This document shows, piece by piece, positions 56,248 through 64,000 of a stretch of DNA of 64,000 nucleotides. Every line of letters begins with the position of its first letter. Position 1 is the stretch's first letter. Source of the DNA: Diplodia intermedia (lineage: Eukaryota > Ascomycota > Dothideomycetes > Botryosphaeriales > Botryosphaeriaceae). The stretch covers positions 124,001 through 188,000 of the forward strand of contig JAKEKT010000070.1 of NCBI GenBank assembly GCA_021495925.1, given 5' to 3'. The notes beneath the pieces were generated by a model. The model searched no databases. It saw only the letters and a program-made list of their open reading frames with translations, and had not been told where the DNA came from. The position numbers and the translations under genes are program-made.

Positions 56248-58767
56248 CTACGACGAAGCACCGCCAGATGAAGCTGTTCTCCTCCTTACAGCTTCAAGGT
56301 GCTGTCTGTTCCTAAGGTGGACTTCGAAGTTCTCGACGGTCCAATTGGGACCAGGCGTGTACAGTTTTCCGGGGCAGTCGTTGCACCTGATACGCGGGAG
56401 CCATTGGAATTTGATATGCGCAGGAGGCGTCGAGTTGGCCGGTAGGCTGTCGAGTCGGATCTGCTGCTGCGAGCGGGTGTCGATGGCGCAGTAGCGCATC
56501 AGTGCTTCGAAAGCCGAGTCGGGATGCTCTGAGTGCAGCTTTTTCAAAGCCTCTGCGAGCCACGGCGGGGGTGGGGGCTGCTTTATTGTTACTAACTGGC
56601 ACATCCTTTCCAGTCACTGAGGACTTACTGCTTGAGCGGGTTGCGGGAACGGAGCATCTGCGCGTCCGTCATGGTAGTATCGTATCTCTTGCTGGCCATT
56701 GCTTGTCGGAGTCCCCGGACCAGGGGTCGACCGTTGTTGCAGCGCTGGTGAGGGAGGCGGCGGCATCGAGCTACGGGTAGGCGTAGCTTGTTGGGGTGTG
56801 GAAGCTGCAGAGGCTAACACGGGATTGGGCTGGCTCTGCCGGTACTCGTGGGCTCTGCCCGTAGACTGTGCCTGCATCCACCGTCGGTACTTCTCTCGAG
56901 AGATCTTGACCTTAACCATGAGCTTTTCTGGGGCAGGCGTGGTGGGCGTGGGAGCAACGCTCTCTTCTCTAGGCGTTCCAAAGCGCCGGGAGGTACGCGT
57001 CTCATGGTGATGCTCTTGGCGAAGGGCAGTGACTTCAGGAGTTTGTGACCGACCAAGATTCTGGCGCATAGCGACGGTTGCTGCTGAGGCAGCACCACGC
57101 ATGCCTCTTGTTCGTGCAGTTCCTCCCATTATCTGTGAAGGTGCCGGAGACTCTTGGCCAGAGTCTTCGCTTTCCGACTCTTCATCCGAATCGCCATCTC
57201 TTACAGTGCGCCTACCTCTGCCCGATGCAGAACGAGAGAGCTTATATAAGCGGCTGTCCTCCACGCGCTCAACCGCGCCTGGAAGCACCGAGGAAACCAC
57301 CATTGTCCGCACCGTCCGTTGACGATCTTTGAGATCTGGAAGTGCCGGGCCGCCTCTCCGATTCACTGAGCGTTTCTGTCTCCGCTGCTCACGCATGATT
57401 GACAGTTCTGCTCGCTCCAGGTCTGCTTCGTTCAGCTCGTACAAGACCGGCGCATAGTCCTTTGCTGCTTGCACGGGTCGGAATACAGACTGTACCGGAG
57501 AAATCAGAAAGCTATCGCGAACGTCCGCATCTTCAACCGGGCGGCCATCGAAGGGATGGCCAGTGATGTAGAGGCTTTTCGTGAACATCTGGCATTGCTC
57601 GCGTATAGAGTGCGCGATGGCGGTCGTGAACTCGCCGGAGAGGGAGAGCTCTCCCGTCATAGATCTGGCGAATTCTTCTGGTGAGTTCATAGGATCGTTG
57701 ATGTCCCACTCGAACTGGTCCACCAACGTGTGTTGCCCAATTGTGATGTTTAGCTTGATCAATATGCGCATCTCGTCGTTCTTGTATGCGTCATAAGGTA
57801 GATGTGGGTCCAAGGGTTCTTCGTTGAAGAAGACGTGGGGGTAGAAATCTTGGAGCTGCTCGTGGATCTCAGTGTTGATTTGGCGGAAAACGTGTGGACC
57901 CATTTCTGGAGGCAGTTTGAAATCCTCGACCATGTTTTCGGCGAACAGCTCAGGTGTAATAATGTGGTCGTGTAGGTTCCAGGTGAAAGTGTCCCGGAGC
58001 TTGATCTTGTCGAATTCGATGTCCAAACGTACAGGTACTAGCTCCTCAAAGATGTCGGCCTGCTTCGTGAGTTGTTTCCGGGGCACATGCAAGCTTTTTG
58101 AGCGGCGGTTCCCAAGTCGTTTGCGCTGCGCGGGGTATTGGAGCCGCGACAGTTTTGCCTCAGTATAGCCGTTGCCATAGCCGTCAAATCCATAGCCAAA
58201 CACAGAGCCGGGATCGATTTGCCGTTGCTGACGCAACTGCTTGTAGTACTCGACTTCGGACAGCTTCTCGGTCATCAAACCTCGAGCCTTGGCAGCCTGG
58301 TCGTTCATGGCCGCGGCGTGAAGCATGTCGCGGGTAGAATACTGGTTGATGAGGAACTCGTTCAGACTGGACTGGTTCTGATTGGAAGAGCCTTGGGACG
58401 GCGGATGGGAGGGCAAGCGCGAGCCAGAGCGGGAGCGTTTGCGGCTAGGCGAAAGTCCATTGGCCGATTCACTTCCAGTTGGTGATGACTTTGCACGAGC
58501 CGAAGGTGAAGCCTTCTCAGTGTTCGCGTTCACGTCGACACCGGACGCAGCCATGACAGCCTTTGCCTTCTCCTTCGTCTCGCGTATTGTGCCATTGCCG
58601 TCGGCGGCCTGGCCAGAGCTGGATGGACGCGCCGGATCCTGCGACTCGGTGGCATCGTCTCCAGCAGCGCCATTCTGCGCGTCGTGTGCGGCGGGTGTTG
58701 GTTCTTGCTGCGATTGCTCGTGCGACTGGGGCGGGAGCGCGGCGGTCGACGCGACTGGTGACGGCAT
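56248..58767 (-). CDS. SNF5: SWI/SNF chromatin-remodelling subunit Snf5
   Basis: Two exons, 58767-56629 and 56577-56248, with a 51-nt intron; 822 residues. Snf5/INI1 is a core scaffold of SWI/SNF that contacts the nucleosome acidic patch. Residues 1-135 are disordered and Gln/Ser/Pro-rich with a basic stretch. SNF5 repeat 1 covers about 244-312 (VPVRLDIEFDKIKLRD) and repeat 2 about 333-405 (IKLNITIGQHTLVDQFEWD). After a Ser/Arg-rich linker the protein ends with a Cys-containing module, PRIRCNDCPGKLYTPGP and ENFEVHLRNRQH, typical of filamentous-fungal Snf5. The acceptor is AAGCAG, a tandem NAGNAG that can add or omit one Gln. The close paralogue Sfh1 is less likely because of length and the C-terminal module. 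Confidence 0.9.
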
Positions 58768-59892
58768 GGTCTATGTACGGGTCACAGGCGCGTCGGAAGA
58801 GCGGCGATCACGGAGCCGCCCGAGGAGAAACGAAGGTCTAGCGGGTCAGGGAGAAGACATGAATGAGCTGGTGATGTCAGCGATAGGTCCGAGCAAGAGG
58901 CGCGTGGCCGCGGGCTGGGAGGTGAGGGCGCTGGCCACGAACGTGCCGCGACAGGCGATGGGCCGCACCCACGGCGTCGCCATCGCGCAGCGGCAGCGGC
59001 AGCGGCAGCGGCGGACGCAGCAGCCGGCAAGGCAGGCGGGGCGGCAGGAAGAGTGAATCAACATACCAGAGCTGCACGCAATGATCGGGCGCGTCGAGCG
59101 TCTGTCAGTCTGGGCGGCTGGCACAAAGAGAACCGAGGGCAGCGGAGCGGCGTGTTAGGAATGGGCCCAAGCAGCGGAAAGCGCCTAGCCAGCAGGAGTC
59201 TCGCAACTGACGTCGTTCGTTTGTCTCCGCCCCCTGGCGCGCGCGAGGGACGGTCTGGCGAGGATTGGGTGCGGGAAATGCTAAGCTCGGGCGTGCTTGC
59301 GAGCTGCCTCCGTGTCGCAGCGAAGAGCGCGGCCCACGCCCACGACCTCGCCAAGCCGCTCCGCTCAGCACTGCCATTGGCCTGCCATCGCGTCCCCTTC
59401 GCCCCCCCGCCAGCCTGACAACGCACCGCCGGGCCTGCTTCTCCGCCCTACCGCCGTCCCGGTGCACCTGCCGCCGCGCCCTCCGCGGGCTGTGAGCGGA
59501 GCGGGTCCATGCCGCCTGGTGGTGGCTGTCATGGTCACGTGCAACTCGGACGGGTGGTTTGGGAGCGGGTGTGAACAAGCCAGCCCCGGCTAGCCAGATA
59601 TCTCAAAGCCCCATGCTACGTAACACAATGTCGATAGAACAAAATGGAATTCCCTTGTTTTCGTCTTCCGGGCGCCCTTGGGCAAGAGAAGGAGAAAGGT
59701 CTGGCCGTCCGCCGTCTGTTCCAGCACGGCTCCGCTTGCCGCTCCGCCGGCCGTACCACTCAAGCAGCCCTCTGCTTACCGCTCCAGCCGTCGTTGGTCC
59801 AGAATTAAAGTAATTGTTCTTAATAAGCGCCGTGTTTGAGTATCAAAGTAACGCGCAAGATATAAGATAAAGGCCGTTATGATGTCCCTAAC
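58768..59892. promoter_or_regulatory. Region between VPS74 3' end and SNF5 start
   Basis: About 1.1 kb holding the SNF5 promoter and VPS74 3' flank. It contains CACGTG within gtcatggtcacgtgca at 59528-59543, a 16-mer that recurs at 62469. Purine-rich repeats of ggcagc lie near 58990-59010. No gene recognised. Confidence 0.45.
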
Positions 59893-61130
59893 TTATAGCA
59901 AAGAATCAAGCCTTGTGAAGACGCTCAAGCAAGCAGCAACCACCTACATGGCCGTGTCAGTCAACGTGCGAGGTTCCCGGTGCTTGGGAAGCATGCTTAC
60001 CTCAAGCTGCAACTCCTTGTCCTTGTTGTTGTTCACTTCCTCTTGGATGACCTGGCCCAGGTTAGCTCCTATGCCCCCCGAGCCGCCGGCGCGTCGGGCG
60101 AACGGCCACTGTGAGTATTCAGCCAGCAGCTCGTCGACTTGGGCAAAGGCCCGTTCCCGCGCCTCGTGGCCCAGTGTTGACAACGCATTCTCAAGAACGT
60201 TGGCTGCATAAGCCGCGCAAACCATGGCAATGGTACGGATGTACCTAAAGTCCATCTCTTCGGGAAGGAACTGGCTTGGGGGGAGGACGACGGTTCGGTT
60301 CGTAAGAAGGTTGCGGACACGGCGCCGGATCTCGTCCTTTGCGCCGCCGTCGGCGACGGGATGGGTGGCCATGTCGAAGAGGAGGAAGTTGCGTTTCTCG
60401 GTACGGAGGATGCCCTTGTCAACGAGGCCCTTGGCCAGGCGCTCGCGGACCTGTTTGAGCTGGTAGCCAATCTTCATGAGGTTCCATGTCTCGCCTGCGT
60501 TTGGGGACAGGTGTCAGCGTGCCGTGCATCGCAGCGTCTGGAGGCAGGCTTACCGCTCATGAGGTCAATCCAAGAGGCCACGCTCATCTTCTCGCTCGAC
60601 TTCATCATCTTCAACGCCTCGTCCAATAGCACCTCGCCGGTGAGCGTGTCGTCTATAACCTCGATGACGCGATCCGCGAGGGGGAAGCGCCGCCGCGACG
60701 AGTCCTTTTGCATGCTTACGCGACCCCTGAAGGCCAGCTCTATGACGATGCACCCGCGGAGGGCGTAGGAGATGTTGTCGTTCCAGAAGGAGAGGTAACC
60801 CTGGCCGAACACATGTCAGTCGCGTCCCTCCTTAGGCAGCCTTCGGGCGTGGGAGCCCACCTGCTTGTCCTTCAGCCCCATGAGCAGCACCTCCTCCATG
60901 AGCGTGAGCTTGGGCTGCTTGCTCCGCTCGGCGCTCTCGCTGATGTCTCGCGGGTCGTAGGCAATCTTGTGGCCATTCTCGGCGCTCTCGTAGGAGGTCC
61001 CGGGGCCCTCATCGTTGCGCCGCGGCACTGGCGAGCTCACGCGGCTGCCGTCGTTGTCGGTGTCGCCGTTTGCGCCCGCGCCTGCGCCTGCGCCTCGTCG
61101 GCGCGTCAAGCCTGAAGCTGAGGTGGCCAT
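59893..61130 (-). CDS. VPS74: Golgi phosphatidylinositol 4-phosphate-binding protein Vps74 (GOLPH3)
   Basis: Four exons, 61130-60861, 60800-60554, 60494-60001 and 59943-59893; introns 60, 59 and 57 nt; 353 residues. Vps74 binds PI4P and the tails of Golgi glycosyltransferases to keep them in COPI vesicles. An N-terminal disordered Arg/Gly-rich head is followed by the GPP34 fold: LTLMEEVLLMGLKDKQGYLSFWNDNIS, LRGCIVIELAF, the LMSGETWNLMKIGYQLKQVRERL block across the second splice, and LVDKGILRTEKRNFLLFDM. The last exon is only 51 nt (VVAACLSVFTRLDSLL) and gives the normal family C-terminus. It was found by acceptor and phase, and is easily missed by ORF-based callers. Confidence 0.94.
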
Positions 61131-61648
61131 CCGCAGTGCGACTGTGGAAAGGTGTCGTGCCCGGTGTCGGTGTTGGGTCTAGGTCTGAGCTCGGCGCCCG
61201 CCGCACAGGGATACTGCGAGGGTTCGGCGTCCAAGGGTCGACAGGGCTCGGCACGGGAAGCGCACACGGGGCGTTACAGCCAGATCGCAGCAGGAGATTT
61301 CGCAGGGCGCCGGAAGGGTCTGACGTGGTGGGGGTGTTGCGCATGTGCGCGGCGTACGGAATGTGCATTTACTACGGGCGGCCGCTGGCCCAGAGTGAAA
61401 TAACTGGCTTGGCGAGGACGAAGGACCAACCCTGCCGCGCGGGCGGCGTTTCACGCAGCACGCCATGTACGCACGTTGCAAGAGCGGCACAACCAAAACA
61501 AAGCAGCTTTACCGGAGCATAGTCGTCTTCTAATCCATAGTACAGAGGCTCAGGAAATCAGAGCTGATAGCTTTGTACAAGCAAATGCCCACTCCGCAAT
61601 TCTCCAGCCACCACATTCCTCCTCCCGGTCCAGCCCTCATTCAATCAA
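61131..61648. other. Intergenic region, VPS74 5' / ACP1 3'
   Basis: About 520 bp that should contain the VPS74 promoter and the ACP1 3' UTR. No clear TATA box, RNA gene or repeat. Confidence 0.45.
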
Positions 61649-62349
61649 TTATTTCGCTGCGGATTCAATCAGTCAACCAAACTCCACCCTGCTGTTGTCC
61701 GAGAAACTTACCATCGGGCTGGCTGAGGATGTACTCCACTGCCTTGTCGACTGCTCGGAGTCAGTAAATCTCATTCCGGAAGTGATCGCCACCACTTGGC
61801 ATGTGCATGCGAGTCCCTTCACGGCGGGCGCGTTAAGGCTGCGGGGCGTGTAGGCTCAGACGTACCGCTGTGAATCTGGTCGGCGTCCTTGTCGGGTATC
61901 TCGATGCTGAACTCCTCCTCAATGGCCATAACCACCTCGACGGTGTCCAGGCTGTCCAGACCGAGGTCGTTGGAGAAGTGGGAAGTGGGCGACAGCTAGA
62001 TTGGGTGAGCATTGGAGCACAGCGCAGCAGAAAGGTCGTCAGCTACCTTAGACGCGTCCTGGACCTGTACCGCGCATTAGCTTGATCCGAGGCATGCCGC
62101 AGTGGACGCTCGCAGCCCACATACCTTGTCAAAGTTCTTCAAGAGGTCCAGTATCCGGCCCTGGACCTCGTCCTGGTTGAGAGCGCCACCGGCAGAGTAG
62201 CAACGGACGGCCTGGAAGCACACAGCGGGGAGCTGCTGTCTGGACTGGGCGCGGAGGGCAGGGACGGCCGGGCGGGCAATTGGAGCTTGCCAGCGGGCGG
62301 CAGAGCGGGCAGCACCGCGGGCGGAGCGAAGGATGGCGGTCCTGAACAT
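61649..62349 (-). CDS. ACP1: Mitochondrial acyl carrier protein
   Basis: Five exons, 62349-62125, 62064-62047, 61995-61866, 61750-61712 and 61656-61649; 139 residues. Mitochondrial ACP carries acyl chains on a 4'-phosphopantetheine for lipoate and fatty acid synthesis and is also a subunit of complex I. An Arg/Ala-rich presequence (about 1-52) precedes the carrier fold; the prosthetic-group Ser96 lies in LGLDSLDTVEVV and is followed by MAIEEEFSIEIPDKDADQI. The second exon has 18 nt (VQDASK) and the last only 8 nt (ending PDAK stop); both are needed for the conserved sequence and phase. The four introns are 46-115 nt by position. It is divergently placed with the complex I 23-kDa subunit gene. 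Confidence 0.92.
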
Positions 62350-62782
62350 GGCGGCGGATGGACGTGCGGGTGCTGTCTGGCGAGATGGGGGTGGGTGTTG
62401 CGGTACGCGGCGATGAGGCACTTCGCAAAATCAACGACGAGTCGGGACGGGCTTAGAGCTTGGGCGCCGTCATGGTCACGTGCATTGCCTGCCTCGCCCT
62501 TGGATGGTCGCCATGCCCTGGCGAGCAGCCTGGAAAGGCGCGAACTGGGCTTGTCTGTCTGACCAGCGACTCCTTTGGGACTCTGTAGACCGCACCCTTC
62601 TGCTTGCACCGGAAGCAGCTGTCGCCGGCCTGAGGCATCCATTTATTGACGTTACAGACCTTGGCCGACAGCGAATCAGATCGAGCCCATTGACCTTACA
62701 GAACCGCCACGCCGGCAACGTCAAGGTGCCGCTCAACACCACAACTCTCCTCTCCGCTCTCCCCGCACCCACCACGCCCACC
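62350..62782. promoter_or_regulatory. Shared divergent promoter, ACP1 / complex I 23-kDa subunit
   Basis: 433 bp between the two ATGs. It includes CACGTG in gtcatggtcacgtgca at 62469-62484. A minus-strand open frame with CFRCKQK at 62453-62638 lacks a supporting family and I treat it as chance. Confidence 0.5.
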
Positions 62783-63646
62783 ATGGCAAGCACGAGGCCA
62801 ATGACTATGTTGGCTCGCGCCCGGCCGACCACGCAGCTGCTGCGTGCGTCCAACACCCCCGCGACCGCCCTGTTCTTCTCGACCAGCACGCCGCGCGCCG
62901 CTCTTCCCTCCGGACCGCCACCCTCGGGATTTCGCCTGCCGACCCCAAAGCGCTGGGACCAGGGTGCTGAGAGCTCTCTGGACAAGGCTGGAAAGTACTT
63001 CCTCCTGACCGAGATGATGCGCGGCATGTACGTCGTGCTGGAGCAGTTTTTCCGCGCGCCGTAAGCTCCCTTGCCCCCAGGCTCTGCTCATGATGCCCGT
63101 ACCCGCCATCGTGCAAAGCGTCTCGCATACTGAGACGTGCAATCCATCCAGGTACACCATCTACTACCCCTTCGAGAAGGGTCCCATCTCCCCGCGTTTC
63201 CGTGGCGAGCACGCCTTGCGCCGCTACCCGACCGGTGAGGAGCGCTGCATTGCTTGCAAGTTGTGCGAGGCCATCTGCCCGGCCCAGGCCATTACCATCG
63301 AGGCCGAAGAGCGTGAGGATGGAAGCAGGCGCACCACCAGATACGACATCGATATGACCAAGTGCATCTATTGTGGCTTCTGCCAGGAGAGCTGCCCCGT
63401 CGACGCTATTGTCGAATGTACGTACACCACTCCGTTCCCTTCTACCCAGCCTCTGGAGGCTATGTCTATTCCAGTGAAACGGAAATCCCGAGACTGTATA
63501 CTCACAACATTGTAGCACCCAACGCCGAGTATGCGACCGAGACAAGAGAGGAGCTCCTCTACAACAAGGAGAAGCTGCTGTCGAACGGTGACAAGTGGGA
63601 GCCTGAGCTGGCTGCCGTAGCGAGGGCTGATGCTCCCTACAGGTGA
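62783..63646 (+). CDS. NADH:ubiquinone oxidoreductase 23-kDa iron-sulfur subunit (NDUFS8/TYKY)
   Basis: Three exons, 62783-63060, 63152-63417 and 63516-63646; introns 91 and 98 nt; 224 residues. This is the peripheral-arm subunit that carries clusters N6a and N6b next to the quinone site. The N-terminal 40 residues are an Arg/Ser/Thr-rich mitochondrial presequence. The two ferredoxin motifs are complete: Cys125, 128, 131 and 135 (CIACKLCEAICP) and Cys164, 167, 170 and 174 (CIYCGFCQESCP). Splice joins restore FRAPYTIYYPFEKGP and AIVESPNAEYATETREELLYNKEK. It shares a promoter region with mitochondrial ACP. Confidence 0.96.
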
Positions 63647-64000
63647 GACGAGAGCTAAGACGTGGCATATTTGGGGAAGAGTGGAGGGAAGGATATCACT
63701 AGGATGTACATACACTGTAGCATCAACGCCGCCAGTACGGCAACAATTTCTTTTCGTGCAAATTCTTCATACTTTACTGCGTCTAGTAACCAAACGGTAT
63801 ATTTTCTCGGCTAAGACCTTGCTGGAACTTGTCCCGTCACTCTGATTGTATTGCGGCCATGTCTGGTTGCAATCGATATCCATCTTCGGAAGCTCTTTGT
63901 CGATTGCAAAATGTTGGCAGACCTGATCCGATCTGTGCGGCTTCGTAGCTGACGACATATCGATTAGGCCTTGATTGAATTGGGGGAAGTAGCATGAGGA
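63647..64000. other. 3' flank of the complex I subunit gene to the window end
   Basis: About 350 bp of AT-richer sequence, presumably 3' UTR and spacer. A 63-codon minus-strand open frame (63767-63958) has no recognisable content. Confidence 0.45.

Noticed and set aside
62453..62638. 61-codon minus-strand frame with a CxxC pair (CFRCKQK) in the ACP1/complex I promoter
   Set aside because: No further zinc ligands, no family similarity and position inside a short divergent promoter; chance is more likely.

Overview
The window is a gene-dense stretch of nuclear DNA from a filamentous ascomycete (Pezizomycotina; Dothideomycetes is plausible but unproven). The evidence is short GT-AG introns (mostly 44 to 60 nt) with CTRAC-type branch points, GC-rich coding sequence, fungal families (group X hybrid histidine kinase, Sld2, Vps74, Pep4, POT and allantoate-type permeases) and monocistronic genes in mixed orientation. 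I support 26 protein genes, one of them truncated by the window edge, and one small transposon-like element. Exon joins were worked out by hand; every multi-exon model keeps an open frame through all joins.

Layout. 0-9 kb: C-terminal end of UDP-glucose:glycoprotein glucosyltransferase (ER, ends HDEL), replication factor Sld2, an amidase and the polysome/segregation protein Bfr1. 9-20 kb: 2.2 kb without a recognised gene, a hypothetical coiled-coil protein, checkpoint protein Mad1, a small Gly-rich ORF behind a TATA box, and a DIL/ankyrin protein. 20-27 kb: a five-exon, 2347-residue group X hybrid histidine kinase (kinase-like, AAA-type ATPase, GAF, HisKA, HATPase, receiver), divergent from the DIL/ankyrin gene. 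28-34 kb: an alpha/beta hydrolase, a hypothetical Ser/Pro/Arg-rich protein, then a gene-poor AT-richer interval holding a 365-bp MITE with TA target duplication.

34-52 kb is transporter-rich: an F-box/2EXR-like protein, an allantoate-type permease, a cytochrome P450, the ER J-protein Scj1, a second such permease, a POT peptide transporter, a short-chain dehydrogenase, an RRT8/LDS-like membrane protein and a monocarboxylate-type MFS. No polyketide synthase, NRPS or terpene cyclase is visible, so this is not a recognisable secondary-metabolite cluster. 52-64 kb is housekeeping: vacuolar protease Pep4, an 80-residue membrane protein, SWI/SNF subunit Snf5, Golgi adaptor Vps74, and mitochondrial acyl carrier protein divergent from the 23-kDa iron-sulfur subunit of complex I.

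Most genes are conserved and ordinary. The observations most worth a second look are the MITE with its nested near-perfect hairpin whose arm differences are all transitions; micro-exons (18 and 8 nt) in the acyl carrier protein gene; the divergent ACP/complex I pair; loss of key kinase residues in the N-terminal domain of the histidine kinase; a tandem NAGNAG acceptor in SNF5; and a TATA-driven Gly-rich microprotein beginning MGC with CRE and E-box palindromes upstream. I did not find a convincing wholly new system.
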